A stretch of 64,000 nt of DNA, from positions 7,501-71,500 of the forward strand of contig NW_026732766.1 in NCBI RefSeq assembly GCF_028476545.1, read 5' to 3'. The translations under genes were made by a program, and so were the position numbers. The notes below the pieces were generated by a model that saw only the letters and a list, made by a program, of their open reading frames with translations, did no database searches and was not told where the DNA came from. This document shows positions 26,385 through 45,210 of this stretch, piece by piece; position 1 is the first letter of the stretch; each line of letters begins with the position of its first letter. This DNA comes from Physella acuta (Eukaryota; Mollusca; Gastropoda; Physidae).

Positions 26385-29300
26385 GCAAATATTTTCAGAT
26401 TTATCTCTAAAATACATCTCTAATAAAAGCAAAAAATCTGTAAAACTTGTTAATGTATACAAAATATTTTGATTTTGCATGTAAATTTTGTGTTATGATG
26501 TGTTAACATTAGACGGTAAGTAGCGAACAAGAAAAATGTGTACATTCACAATCCTCATAACCAGTGTATGAATATAAAATATCTCCCAATTTCAACCGAA
26601 CTGCAAATGTTCTTGAAGCTTCAGCATATTTATCTTTAGTCCCAACACTACCGTGCCATGACTCCACACCATCAGACATGTGCTTAATGCCAGCCCCCAC
26701 AATTTTATCTCCTGTTTGTTTTATTGTAAGTTTTGCTTTGTATAGACCATCAACAGGGGCGGTAAACACTCCAGTGTTCGGATTAAAATGGTTTCCTACG
26801 TTACGTTCTACACTGTTGAATGTAATAACTGTGTATAATTCACGGTTTGTCCCGTCCCAGCGACCTTGTGAAGCAACAAACCCCAGCGTAGAATGTTTTA
26901 CTCGTTGATTGGCTGCAGGAAATAAAATACAAAAGGTATCTACACATCACCAAATACGTTATTCAAACAATGTACACTAAACCTAATTTTCTAGACTTAT
27001 CAGCTGTACTTAGACCAAATTTTCACATTAGAATCAAGCGACGCAGTATTTAGAAATACATTTATAAATTAAAATTATATGAACATTTCCCAAGTAGATT
27101 GCTAAGTAAATAGTATATTATGGACCTATCGGTTGTTTATGTTTTTTTTAATCACTCTCGTACGTTTGATTAATATTGGTTGAAAATTGTTTTAGTTGTT
27201 TTTTTCCCTTTGTAAATAAACCGAACATCCAGAGTTCCTTCTCGAACAAAATGGAATCCATGTAGAAAATATATACTTTTAATACTGTCCGCCCCTCCCC
27301 GGAAATTTTAGTCCGCCCCCCCCCCCCCCCCCCAAATATCAAGTGGAGAAAGAAGTCTGGAAGAAACACTGCAAACTGTAGCGTCCATTACATCTCTGAT
27401 CAGGATCGATAAATAAAATTGATCTTACAATAAAAACAATGAGAAAACTACCTGTTATAATTATTATGACCATAACATTATTTAACATAAAACAAGACCA
27501 TAAGCAAAGCACTTTAACTTTCTAATTGATTTAAAAAATAGAAAGGCTACAGCTATTGATTATAATCTTGAAAAACAAAATGCTTAAACAAATAAAGATC
27601 TAAACCTGTTTAAAAATATGTTTATTAATATGATAATTGGAAGATATTTTCAGAGTATCAAAACATTTATAATATAAATATACATAAATATATATATACA
27701 TATATAATATAAATTTTATATGATCTATAGTATAACTGTATTACGAAGCATTCACAAAAGATTCAAAGTCTTTAATTTACACAATTTTAGAAAAATAAAT
27801 GACACACAACTCACAGAAAAATTTAACACATTAACATAAATATTAAACAATGTGTTTTCTGGTACACTAGAAACTAATTTAATTAGTATTTCATGATTAT
27901 AAAGTATATCTAAATTGAAAAGATATAACCTACCAATTGATTGAACGTCATTTGACAACTTTAAAACTTCTTTTTCAATCTAAAAACAACAGTTACAGAA
28001 ATACATTAGCGAAACAAACTATAGACATAAAAAATACTTCAAGACAATAAGCACATGTGACAGCATTGACATATGGGGAACCTAAAACCTACTAACATTT
28101 TAAATGTATTACTAAAGAAATAACTATTTTAATTGATATTCAAATTTGTTGGTAACTTCTTTATTAAACTAGTGAAATAAAAAGATGAATATACATTAAA
28201 TGAGGACTTGTTTATAATTGTATTAAGCCAGTAGCGTACGCAGGGGGGGGAGCAGGGGGAGCGGCCGCTCCCCCTCTGGCCATTTTCAGCAAAGTGGCGC
28301 CTTTTTGGAAACGTTTTAAACTCAAAGTTTTAAACAATGATATTTGTTAAAAAAAATATTTTTGGTCGGCACATCTATGTAAATCACAAGATTTCTTTTC
28401 ATGCAGCAATTAAGCATTAATGTACTAGGCTAGTAGTGTCTACGTTTACAACACGTATTAACAGCTGCATCAGTTTGCCATTCTAAAAAAAACCATTACG
28501 ATGCATTGCAATGTTTAAAAAACCTCAACGGTAGTACACTTGGCAAGAGGGGTGTTAGGTTTAAGGCAACTGTATAATGTATTTGCTTACGAATAATTGA
28601 ATTAGAAAATGTTATACATAAAACTTCACACATAATTACTTTATATATACAGTTTGAATTGTGTGATTAATTAAAAAAAAATTACAATACAGAAACAAAT
28701 ACAACTGATGTGGCATCTCTATTTAAATTTACTTATGAGCAAACTGCGTAGTGGTGGGGAAATTTTGACAAGTAGTAGTATTCTTACAGTTTGGGCGATA
28801 GTGATTACGATTACAAATTATATGAAACAGTTACAACCCCCCTCTGTAAAAAAAATATTGTCATAATACCACTGCTACTTATTTAAATCTATTTCTGTAA
28901 TATATATTTGTGTAATATATGTTTGTGCAATATATATTTGTGTAATATATATGAATGTTTAGAACAGTCATCTAAAAACTTACGCTATGTTCACTCTGAG
29001 TTGGTTATCTCCCCCCCCCCACCTCACCACCACACTTGTGTAGAGCGACATTAATGTCACACCTAGGTATACACTGGGTTGGATGATTGACCTAAAGTGA
29101 ACGGACAGTGGTGAATGAAGTTGAATCCACCCCCCCCCAACCCACCCCGAACGGATGTTAAGTACATGTAGAAAACCACGTAATGATGTACCAAAGTACC
29201 ATGCCGCCAGAAAATTAGCTTTTTAAACGTAAAGCTCTATGAATATTGTTTTTGCAATTACCAGTAAAAAGGTGTGTGATCAATACAGCGATCTAACTCA

Positions 29301-29776
29301 TACCTATCACTATGTTAAAACATGATATTTTTTAACACAAAGAAGCAGTAGTTAATGAAAATATAGGATCTTAACTAAAAACCGATATAGAATCTAGTTA
29401 AATATAGGCTGTTATTCCGAATGTTTTTCTACTCTATCGAAAAGCGTGCTTTTATACCAACTCTGATTTTAAAAAATGTCATTATGCTATAATACATTAG
29501 CATTTATGATGACGATATATTAAATTCTGATTATAGACAAAAACATTTTGTAAGCATGAATAGTGTTAAACAATTTCATTATATTCTAAAGTCATTATTT
29601 ATTTGTTTTGATATTTATAATTAAATGTGTAGATATATACATATTTATATTAGGAGAGTGATTATTTCCCCTATTTCACTTGTCTTTTAAATAATTTCCC
29701 AGGAATTATTATGTAAGAATTTTTTTTTACAAGAATTACAAAACAGATTGTGTTACGTTAATTGTTTTTGGTTGTA

Positions 29777-29779
<3 letters not shown>

Positions 29780-29852
<73 letters not shown>
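29780..29852. repeat. (TA)n microsatellite
   Basis: Pure TA repeat inside the 28229-30136 element. Confidence 0.95.
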
Positions 29853-29855
<3 letters not shown>

Positions 29856-29960
29856 ATAGATTGATACAATTTTTGTTTTGTTGGCCTTGTTTTTTCTTAT
29901 TTCTTCAGAGTGCTACTTTCAATTTATTTTACATCATAGCGAAGTAATGACATACAGCTA

Positions 29961-30040
<80 letters not shown>
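29961..30040. repeat. (TA)n microsatellite
   Basis: Second TA tract in the same element, about 110 bp after the first. Confidence 0.95.
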
Positions 30041-30049
<9 letters not shown>

Positions 30050-32244
30050 ATACACGAATATAGAACGTGTTTAAAATTCGGCGCCTTTTTTTGCTCTTAT
30101 CGCTCCCCCTACAATGAAAACCTGGATACGCCTCTGTATTAAGTATATTATTATGCCACCCAAATTGAATATTAAAAATTGGGTTTAGTTAAAAACATAT
30201 AAGGCTCATTTACCTTCTTCATTTTCTCTTCAGTAGTCTCAGAGTTTTGATTATATGTTTCAATCATTTTGTCAATTGGCATCAATCTTTGTTGTAGAAG
30301 TTTACATAACACAACATGCTAAATAGAAAACATGAAAATAAACACATACAATAACTTACAATATTGGCAGAAATGTTTACAGAGAATATAATGATGAAAA
30401 TGTGACTTAAATTACAAGTAAGAAGTAGCTGTGGTGTTGTTTAAATAACTCAATTGTAAATTTTTAGCAGACAGACCTAGACTTTGATGTACAGATGGTA
30501 GAGACATACATACAATAGTACAGAGATCAGATGTGGGAAACAATGTGGAAAATAAACAGATTATTTTATACCTGAGAAGGGTGTTAATTAGAAGTCATTA
30601 GAGCGTGAGAGACACAGGGGTGTATGTGTAAACACAAAATTTAGTTTATGCTACAAATGTGTTATAACTCATCAATATGTATAGGCAATAAAACATATAA
30701 TGCCTTTATAACTACTATTAGAACTTAATTTATTTATCAAAATATTATTAAAAATATACCTTAGACAATAATGTTTCAAATTTTTTGTTTTTATCTACTT
30801 TTATAGCAGATATCAAATCAGAATGATTTTTAATTTCTTGTGTAACATGATCTGTTTTATCTGTGTAAACTCTGCATCTCTTTATTTAATGTGTGCAGGT
30901 TGTTTACATATTCTTTCATATCTAGAGACAGTTTCTCCAGTGTTTTGTCTGTGTCTGATTCTTTTGTTTTTAAACTTTCAATTTCTTTGGTCAGCTCTTC
31001 TATTTTGTTATCTTGTTCTATTAATTGTTTTCTTAAGTTTTTAAAATTCTGTTTTTGTTTCTTAGTGAAGTTGTGAACTTTGATCCCCAGATCACTGTGT
31101 TCTGTTACAAAGTTGTCTCTCCATTGTTTTATTTCTGATATGTCATCTTCAGTCTTTTGTTTGGTGTCTTGAAGGGATGATAACACTGTTTCAAAATCCT
31201 TTAGTCTTCTAGATGTTTCTGGATTATATTCATCTGTTTAATTACAAATTTATAATTTTGTCAATGTCTGTAGAAAATATTATTCCACAAAGTAAAAAAT
31301 AAATAAACACAAAATATTTGGGGACAAGAATAAACATTGTTAATTAAATATTTATTTAAAACAAAATCAAACTATCTATTTCATAGCATTCATTTAATAT
31401 TTTAGAAGGAAAAACATGCATTTAAAATGCTACATTTTATTTCTTCTTATATATTGTTAGTGGACCATTATTGATATTGCAATTTTAAAAAAAACGTTGT
31501 TTACTTAACCTTTCAACTAATTTATGAGATGACAAGGGTGTTGTCAGATGAATGTATATAGGCATGTTTTAATTCTTACAATATTTTTCTTGTTTATATA
31601 AAACATTCTGAGGTTTCTATAGCAGTGACACAAAATATCATAATTTTACAAGCTCAACGGTTATGAATTAGTATTAAATCAATTCTATGTTTAATAGAAA
31701 AAATAAAATAAAAATTATGACCGTACCCGTAAACATATCTGTGTGTTCTATTATTCTACTCTGTGCAGTTGTTACCATAGCGATTGCATCTTTCACTGCT
31801 TTATTGGAGTCAGGAATGTTATCTACACATTCATTCGCTCTGGTTTTTATCTGGCCAAATAAGAAAACTTATATTAAAAGTGGTAACCTATTATATTAAA
31901 AAACAATGTAGATTTTGTGTGTGTCTAAAACTGTTTAAGTGCATGCTTTGAACACATTCTGAGTATTAGAAATGAGTTAACACATAATTGTATTACTCAT
32001 ATTTAGACTATAAAAATTAACGTGATTGAAATGGAATGTTTAAAATACAATTTCAATGAATAGTGGATCTGATTGTTTTGAATCAAATTATCAAATTATC
32101 CCGTTTAAAATACACATCATTCCTAAAAAAACGATTTGTATATACCTGCTGTACAAAATCACTGATGTTACTCCGTAGATGAAAACTTGACTCGTCCAAT
32201 AGCTCAAGCTGTGTAGTTAAATATTTCTTTAAGTGGTCAGACAT

Positions 32245-34540
32245 CTGTGAATATAATCAGATTAAACTCTATTATAAAGTTCTTTGTAATCGATTATGTA
32301 CTTGTATTTTTTTTTTATTATGTGTTAGAAATAGTTTGTGGGATCAAACACAATTTTATTTCCATTTGCAAATAGTAAAAGTAAACAACACAATTGAGCA
32401 GTTACAATGAGAGGAATTTTATGATAGTAAAGCATCCAGTTAACATTTACCGAGTGGTCAGCACAGAAGTCCAGGTGAGAAATATTATATGTTTAGTTGC
32501 AGAGGAACGAAGGGAAGCTACCAAATAGTCTTGCACGATAGGAATATACATTTGTTGCCTCTCTTGTCTATTATTCAAATAAAACAAACGCACACTGTAT
32601 CGAACTTAATCGCCCTTAATCATTTCTGTCTTAGTCTACATTCAGTCTTGTTATATACACATCTACGTTTTGATAACTACAATTAAGAATACATTGCCTC
32701 AAGTGTAATGCATTGACACTACATTATTAACATTGTCCAACCTAAAGTTACCTCACAACACAAGAAACACATTGTAAAGTAGATATCTGTGATGGTAGAG
32801 TTTTATAACTAACATGGACTTAAACAGCTACTGATACTTGTGTTGCTATCAAAGGATAGCCTGTCGACTCGTTTTTGTATACGTATTATAATTATGATTG
32901 TATTTTGATATGTTGATATCACTGACAATCATTTGAAGCGAGTGTCCGATTAAATCTAGCAAAATTACTGTGATACTACAATGGCTTATACATTTTTTCC
33001 TGTTTCATTATAACTATTCTATATAATAATATATTACATATTTTTTTTCAAACATAAAACATACAGGAATAGAATGGATTAGAATATAATATTTGAACGT
33101 GTCTTTGTCATGTTGCTTATTCTACTACAAGTATTAGAGGCTGTAATGACAAATCACCATTAATTATTTTGATACTGACAGGACATCCCGTATTCCAATC
33201 ACATAAAATAGGGCCATGCAAAGCCTTCTCTTGAACACATCACTTAAACTCTATTGTCATACACTGTGTTGCAGATGTTAAATTAATTAATCGGTTGCTG
33301 TTATTAACTTACGGCTGATGAAACTTTTCATACAAAAGAGAAAATAATAAAACAGTTTTATTATTAAACTAACGTTCAAGTATACGCCCACTTCAGGACT
33401 GATCAGAGTTATAGACCCGAATAGCGGAATTTTCCGAAATCATATTTTTTTCCTTTAATACACACAATTTTTTTGTAGGAATTCGTATAAAAACTATAAA
33501 AAAGATACTCTTCAAATGTACAATAATGCATCACAATTTAAATAACAAAAAAAAAAATTCATGAGTCATTTATAAAAAAAAAACAGTTTATTTTAAACAA
33601 ACAAACTTTTACTCGGTGTCCATATTGAAGGGGAGGCAACAATACATTTTTTAAAAAAACGTCTAGTAACATTAGTTCCAATCCCTTAGCTATACTATGT
33701 GTCTTTATCGTAACCAATTGAATTGATTTCATGCATTTAATATTGATGTAAACCTATTTGGCTAGAAATATAATTGTTTTTTTTTAAAACTAATTTCCTG
33801 CACTGTTATGTTTAAAAAAATGATGTCAAATTCTACGTGTCTTATTTTTTCATGTATGTTAGAAATAATACGAATACACATATGTACTTTTAAAATGACA
33901 CCGATAAAGATTTTTCTTTAAACCATTTATTTTTGGTTGAAAGAAGATGCACATATTGCTATAATAACCTGGTTTTTCTTGTCATCTAAATGTTATTGTT
34001 TAGGTCTATGTGTTGTCTTAATGGGACAGGGAGTAACACAATAAATATCAATACAATAGATTGAAATAGGTTATTAAAATACATTTTTAAAAAAGCTGCT
34101 TAACGTATTGACTAGATCTCTTTAAAAGATATACTATAACTATACACCCTCAACCCCTGACGACACACCCAAAGTGCAACTGCTCGGCCACACGGTTTAG
34201 ATAGTTTTGTCTGAAGAAGAAGGTTAAAAGGGTTATTTGATCTCAATATGCAGCTTAAAAAGAATCAGTTTGAGCCCTATTGACAGACAGACTAGCGCTG
34301 GGGGGGGGGGGGGGCTGAGTTTTTTTTCCAAGTAGTTCCTATTGACAGCCAGACTAGCCTGTAGTCCCTACGATCGTTTTTTCTGGTATCACCTTTATTT
34401 ATGATTTCAGACAATTTGTATTCAGCATTGACTTAAGGCTGGGTAGTAAAACTTAAAACTTGATCAAGACTTTCAATTAACCAGTCGAATAAAAAAAACG
34501 ATTAGGTGATGCCTGTTTGATTAGGTTTCTTCAACTTTTA
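32245..34540. other. Head-to-head intergenic region of genes 4 and 5, part 1
   Basis: No coding exon is recognised. GGAATTTTCC (33427-33436) is a kB-like decamer 1.18 kb upstream of gene 4 exon A. It is preceded by GTATACGCCCACTTCAG, a string that recurs at about 56513, where GGACATTTCC follows at a similar distance. The rest is AT-rich without visible elements. Confidence 0.4.
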
Positions 34541-34549
34541 TATCAGTGT

Positions 34550-35555
34550 TTAGATATCAACAATTAATTTTTGACTTCCACAAAAATGTGGCATTTTTAG
34601 ACCCCCCACCTATTATTACAACCAAATGCGTATATTGTCCCCCCCCCCATGTCGATGTCCACGAACATTTTTTTGTACTTTATAAACTCTGCATTATATG
34701 TAAGTTTCAACATTTTATTTTTTTCTTTAAAATTTTATTTGTTTGGTTTTGTTATTGGTATCCCCCCCCCTTACTTCATTTCCAACGTTACATGGGAAAT
34801 AATTAATGTTTAACAGCGTTTTATTTTTACAACGTTTGATAGGGGAGCGTTGTTTATATAGGGCACTAGACATGTTATTTTTTTTTTTGGTATAAAGCAT
34901 ACGTTGCCACTATTTGCTTTGATGGGCTCGGTTTGTGATAAAACAGAAATAATGCCGATTTCAGCTTTAATAATATATTACTCTACAGCATTGGAAAAAC
35001 AACATCTAAACATGGAAGACTAGCACACGAATGTTACCAAACTTTGATAAATGGCTGACTACTTTTACTAAAAACCAACCTCTAGGATATAAAAAAAACA
35101 AAAAAAAGTCCCAAAAGCGAGACTGTAAACACGACTGGATGCAGTTACGGGGACTTAAGACATTCTTTACTTATATTAATTATCTATTTTAAAACATTAA
35201 TGAATGAACATTATGAATTAAAACATTAGCCAGTCAAACAGCACACAACTGACAAGTCTACGGAAACTCTAACGTCTACCACCACAACCGCCCCTCTCCC
35301 CCCCCCCACACACACACTAACGGCAGGTCAGCCAGTACAAAACACACCAGGGAAGATGACGATTAAGATTAACGTATTGGTGAAGGAAAAACAAAGGACA
35401 AGCCAACAAGACGGGACAAACTCTTTAGACAAATTCATTAAAACTGTAAACAGCTGAGCGACATTGACTGACTTAAACCACAACTGTACACAGGACACGA
35501 TCTTAGAGGCTAGAAGGAGACTGGTCAAAGGGAGACAACAATTAAATATATTCAT
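34550..35555. repeat. Inverted copy of the gene 5-6 intergenic segment
   Basis: The reverse complement matches about 43490-44370. The module end GACTGGTCAAAGGGAGACAA lies at 35519, CGACTGGATGCAGTTACGGG near 35133, and ACAACGTTTGATAGGGGAGC near 34830, which pairs with GCTCCCCAATCAAACGTTGT at 44179. Confidence 0.7.
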
Positions 35556-36044
35556 CCTATAAGATAATCAGTATCTACTTGTTTAACGGCTATACAAAAC
35601 AACAGTGGATAGGCATCATTTCCTATGTATCTAGAAATGTCGCTCTAATCATCACACTTTGGTTCCTAATTAATGATAGTAGATTGGAAAATATGTTGGG
35701 ACGATATAACATCAGATAATAAGATGTGTTGACACTATGATTTGATTATATCTTAAAAACACCATCTGGTTACGTAACTCATTTCAGAATTGCTAAAAAC
35801 TTTTCTAAGAAGTGTAGTTGGCAGTTATTTAGTATGGCCAACAGCGTAGAATGTGAGTATGAAACCAAAACTGAAAACTAATAAACGGGAAATCCCGCTA
35901 TTACGTGGTCATAAAAAAAAAATAAACATATTAGTAAAACACACTGGCCCAATGTTAGCAAGCAGGATACACAGTAGAAGTAACGCTAACAACTAAACTA
36001 CAAAAATATGCCCTTATCAACGTATCAGAAGACAATACATAATT

Positions 36045-36378
36045 TTTAAATACAGTGGCGTAGCGAGGTCGGGTGTCACCCGGTGCGGCACTTAATGGTG
36101 TCACCCCCCCCCCCCCCCAGAGGCATAGAGAACCTTCCCAGGGATAAACTTTCAAATTTTCGATTTGCACCCCCCCCCCTCAAACTTTCGATTTGCACCC
36201 CCCCCTCGAGTTTTCGATTTGCACCCCCCCCCCCCCCCCTCAAACTTTCGATTTGCACCCCCCCTCGAGTTTTTCTCTATATATTTTGCTATTTTTTGCC
36301 TTGGTGTCACCCCCCTAAATGGTGTCACCCGGTGCGGTCCGCACCCCCCCCCCCCCTCGCTACGCCCCTGTTTAAATA
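36045..36378. mobile_element. Complete 318-bp MITE, 8-bp target duplication
   Basis: Element 36053-36370, left end CAGTGGCGTAGCGAGG and right end CTCGCTACGCCCCTG, with exact TTTAAATA duplications at 36045-36052 and 36371-36378. Inside are three repeats of a unit with ACTTTCGATTTGCACCCCC (or GTTTTCGATTTGCACCCCC) and several C runs. hAT-type by duplication length. It ends 33 bp before the gene 5 kB-like motif. Confidence 0.85.
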
Positions 36379-36402
36379 CCTTCTGTTGTTTTTTTTAATT
36401 AT

Positions 36403-36413
36403 TGGATTTTCCC
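36403..36413 (-). promoter_or_regulatory. kB-like site upstream of gene 5
   Basis: TGGATTTTCCC on the plus strand, 376 bp before exon A. The sequence after it (AGTTAAAGAG) is unlike genes 2, 3 and 6, so only the core TTATTGGATTTTCCC is shared. Confidence 0.45.
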
Positions 36414-36788
36414 AGTTAAAGAGAAATTCTTGTTCGCCATTTGTTAAAACTACTGTTTCATGGTTTCGTTAGTGTTTATTATATGACGTTAATCTAAAAA
36501 TGTGTGTATCTTGTATACGTTAACATTCTTTTTTTAACATGAAAATCCTAATGTATGCCTTCAATATATTTTAAATCAACTTAAAATAAAATAATGTTAA
36601 TATTGTAATATGATTTATTCGATTTCTATGAGTATAACAGTATAACAGTTGTCTTTAGATCTTGTTTTAATGTGTAAGAACTAGATCTAAGTTCTAAGTG
36701 TTTAAGCTACATTTTAATAGCAATTAAAACATTTTTTTTTATGAAACAAAAAAAAAAAACGATTTTTAACAAGATAAAATTCATGCAG

Positions 36789-42106
<5,318 letters not shown>

Positions 42107-42141
42107 CACGACATTTGGAAGGAGACTAATAGTATTTAAAC

Positions 42142-42147
42142 AATAAA
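42142..42147 (+). promoter_or_regulatory. Poly(A) signal of gene 5
   Basis: AATAAA 36 bp after the stop codon, in the same context as gene 2. Confidence 0.6.
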
Positions 42148-42299
42148 ATATCAATAAGTTGTACAATTATTAGCATTTATTAAAGTGTAAATGTAGAATA
42201 GAATCCGAACTTGTTTTCAACATATTAGAAAATAAAGACTTTTATTGAGTCATTACAAGCGACATTAAACATACTATTACAATTTTTATACTAAATATT

Positions 42300-42915
42300 T
42301 AGATATTTTCCTAAATAATATCAAACAAATTGTCTTTCGTATTTTGCCGACGTGTTTTTGTTGTCGCTAGAGATTGCTGAGTCACACATGTTTTGTTTCT
42401 GATTTTATCAGCCTTTTTCTCTATTTGATACATGAGTTATCGCCTAATCAATCGTCAGAATTTTGTTGTCTACCTTGCTTTATTTTTTAAATGCCAGTTT
42501 CAACTACTTTAATGCGGGTGATAATAATATTACAGCTGCCTGTCTCTTTGGTATTTTTAAATAACAATATCTCTCTTCATAATGATTGGCTAATGTATCT
42601 TAAACAGATCTTAGTTTATAACGCTTTTGTTACACCTGATCTATTATTTTTATGGCTCGCTGATCGGGGGGGGGGGGGGGGACAGCAATTAAAAAGAACA
42701 CAGTCAACCAACTATTTTTGTGTTGTTCGAACAAAATAATATACTCGAAAAGAAACAAAGACAAATAAATATCATCACAATTTTTCACAAAGCTTAATTA
42801 ATGGCAAACCATCTGGTCTCATAGTGCCTCCAGATGACTCCCTATTGATGGCAATACACTATGACAACGTTTGCCTAAATTAGAATTTTTATTGACTTTT
42901 TAAAATGTAAACATC
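42300..42915. repeat. 3' flank segment shared with gene 6, deleted after gene 2
   Basis: 42300-42670 aligns with 55505-55870 (TGAGTTATCGCCTAATCAA, GTCAGAATTTTGTTGTCTAC). Behind gene 2 the sequence jumps from ATATTTAGATTTTTCCCA to what is 42916 here, so about 0.6 kb is missing there. Confidence 0.6.
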
Positions 42916-43489
42916 ATTTTTCCCAATTGTACTTCTCATTATCCTCCAAAACACAAACTTCACCTAGGGACGGATAATTCCGAATACACTATAGAGACTT
43001 TAGATTTTTTAAAACTGCAAACATCAAAGACTTGAATTGATTAAACGGGAAGCTTTCAGAAAGAGAGCTTACCATTAATAAACGCATCAAATACTATAAT
43101 AGTATTTTTACAAACACTTTTATTTTTAATTTGGATTAGTAGAGTCAGGGTGTTGTGGTGATTGGGGATGTTATATTATTTAATAAAAATAAATACTACA
43201 CTATACACCATAGATCACTGTTGTGTATTTGTATCATGGAAAACAATTGTTCTGACTTTTATTGTTTTACTCTCCCTGGCCACTCCAGTTGACTTCAAGG
43301 ATGGGTTGAGGCCAGTTTTTGAAAATATTTGAATTGATAAAATAATTCTAAACGGCTTTTTAACAGCTTATATTCGATACAAAAATATAAAAATGATTGA
43401 AATCGATGATTCCCTTTAATTTTTACAAATGTAAAATTTTAGAAAGACTTTTCAAAAATTTAGTATGTTTACGTAGATTTTTCATGACT

Positions 43490-44060
43490 ATTATGTCAAT
43501 GTCGCTCAGCTGTTTACAGTTTTAAAATAATTTGTTTAGAGAGTTTGTCCCTTCTGGTTGTTGGTTTTTCCTCTCTTTTTCCTTCACCAAGACGTTATCT
43601 AAATGGTCGTCTTCCATTGAGTGTTGTGTACTGGCTGACCTACTCTAATGTTTTCTGTTAGTGGAGTGGGTAGAAGTTAGATTTTCCGTAGAATTATCAG
43701 TTGTGTGCTGATTGTCTAGCTAATGTTTTAATTAAATAGCCCCATAAATTCGTATTTACAGTCCAGCTTTTGGTTGAGTGATATTTTTGGTCAAGTAATA
43801 TTCTCTGTCGTGTGTATCTTTGAAGGTGGCTTTTGGTAAAGATAGTCAGCAGTTTTTCAAGGTTTGGTAACATTCGTGTACTAGTCTTCCATGTCTAGAT
43901 GCTATTTTCAATTTTAAGCTTTTCGTTGTTTTTAATGGGTCTTTTTGTATTTGTAATTTTGTCGGGTCCTGCGTCTTTTAATGTCGTTGTAAATTGTACC
44001 TGTCTTTGATTTGGTTGAAGGTGTCCTCATTTCAAACAACTATCGTTCCTAATCAGTGAA
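43490..44060. repeat. Intergenic repeat module, copy 4
   Basis: Collinear with copy 1 (15036-15740), lacking its first about 100 bp: CACCAAGACGTTATCTAAAT, GTCAGCAGTTTTTCAAGG and GATGCTATTTTCAATTTTAA are shared. Confidence 0.65.
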
Positions 44061-44569
44061 ACGTAATGATTTTAAAGTGAAAATCAACATATTTATTTAT
44101 TTACATCTTATCACAAACAGAACTCCTCAAATAGTTGCAACGTATATTATATACAGAAAAACTTACGTGTGTAACAACGCTCCCCAATCAAACGTTGTAA
44201 AAATATAATGCTTTTGAACATTTATAATCTCCATGTTGCCTTTGAAATTAAATAAGGAAGGGCACCAATAATAAAACCCAGACAAATACAATTTTAAAGA
44301 AAAAATAAAATTTAGAAACTTAAACATAATTTTAAGCTCAAAAATTACATAACTGGCAAAATGTGGCATTAAAGTTTAAAATTAAATCATTTTTTGTGTT
44401 AAGATAATATACATTCTATTCTTTACTTTATTAACTTCTTAATATCTTTTATCAACGTACTTTAACAAAATTCATTGCAGTGCTCTCTACTTACACTTCT
44501 GATAACTAAAAACGTTTAACAGTATGGTGTTTTGATTTAAATTTGACTAAAAAATAAAAATAATTGAAA

Positions 44570-45210
44570 ATGAGAGTACATAAGTGTTTTTTCTGTTCGT
44601 CTCTTATGTATCCAGGCCACGAAATACATTTTGTAGATATTTAGATTTTGTCATTCAAAGTGTCATAAGGCGTTCCAGAAGAAACGCAACCCACGCAAGG
44701 CTCGCTGGACTAAAGCATTCAGGAAGGCTGCTGGCTGGACTAAAGCATTCAGGAAGGCTGCTGGAAATTAACTTACAGTTGGTGCATCTTTAGAGTTTGA
44801 AAAGAGGAGAAATGAACCTGTAAAACACAATAAAGAATTATGGCAGATTACAGTGAAAGCAATGAAAAGAATTGAAGAAATTAGGACAACATGACAAAAT
44901 CATTCCATGGCTAATAGATTAAAAAAAAGGAAAAGAGCTAAGAAGAGAAGCAGACAGAAGGGAAATGGAAAAAATATACATCTTATCAAGTCACCTGCAA
45001 CTGTCCTCAAACAGAGAAAACAGATGATGCAAGTGGTCATGGAACGGGATGTGGAGGAGATGGAGTCAAATTAAAGACATTAGTTGAGACTCTGACCAAA
45101 ATTACAAGAACACTGGAACATCAACAGCTTACAATCTGTTCGGCAACACCAGTGATCGTGGAACACTTGGGATTGAAATAAAACGCCTTCAATTAAAAAA
45201 AAAAAAATGA
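44570..45210 (+). pseudogene. Processed pseudogene of RSL24D1 (ribosome biogenesis RLP24)
   Basis: Begins ATGAGAGTACATAAGTG, encoding MRVHKCFFCSSLMYPGHEI, the zinc-finger start of RSL24D1. Further on are [46 protein letters not shown] and AMKRIEEIR in shifting frames. The parent protein is a nuclear/nucleolar pre-60S assembly factor. There are no introns, an AATAAA lies near 45178, and an A run of about 14 ends the copy (45194-45207), so it is a retrocopy. A 30-bp tandem duplication (ACTAAAGCATTCAGGAAGG unit, 44710-44769) and several frame breaks mark it as dead. A 3' remnant survives at the matching place upstream of gene 3. Confidence 0.9.

Larger units (their letters stand above)
28221..30144. 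mobile_element. 1.9-kb hAT-like element with 8-bp target duplication
   Basis: Element 28229-30136, left end CAGTAGCGTACGCAGG, right end CCTGGATACGCCTCTG (read back: CAGAGGCGTATCCAGG). Flanks are TATTAAGC/TATTAAGT, 8 bp with one mismatch. It sits in intron E-F of gene 4. I see no transposase, and two TA tracts fill the right end. Shared right-end sequence occurs at 15826-15888. Confidence 0.65.
26509..32244 (-). pseudogene. Coiled-coil/C1q-domain gene 4, inverted, exon C lost
   Basis: Exons on the minus strand: A 32146-32244, B 31727-31850, D 30760-31233, E 30214-30318, F 27934-27979, G 26509-26912. No exon C (ESTKLYPPTV type) lies between B and D, although flanking intron sequence related to gene 2 survives near 31515-31560. 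Because exon C is phase 1-1 its loss keeps frame. Exon D (type I coil) has one extra base near 30874 (GAGATGCAGAG against GAGATGAGAG), which leads to a stop 5 codons later. Exon F is 9 bp short (IEKEVLKLSN). Exon G is fully open: FTAPVDGLYKAKLTIKQTGD, and a type II tail DCECTHFSCSLLTV. The gene runs opposite to its neighbours, tail to tail with gene 3 and head to head with gene 5. It may be a pseudogene or encode a truncated coil-only protein. Confidence 0.75.

Noticed and set aside
36076-36472. Pro-rich and Gly-rich frames near 36 kb
   Set aside because: They are translations of C runs inside the MITE.
44163-44369. Minus-strand frame and its relative at 34546-34806
   Set aside because: They are parts of the inverted duplicated intergenic segment. 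The frames differ between the two copies, so coding is unlikely.
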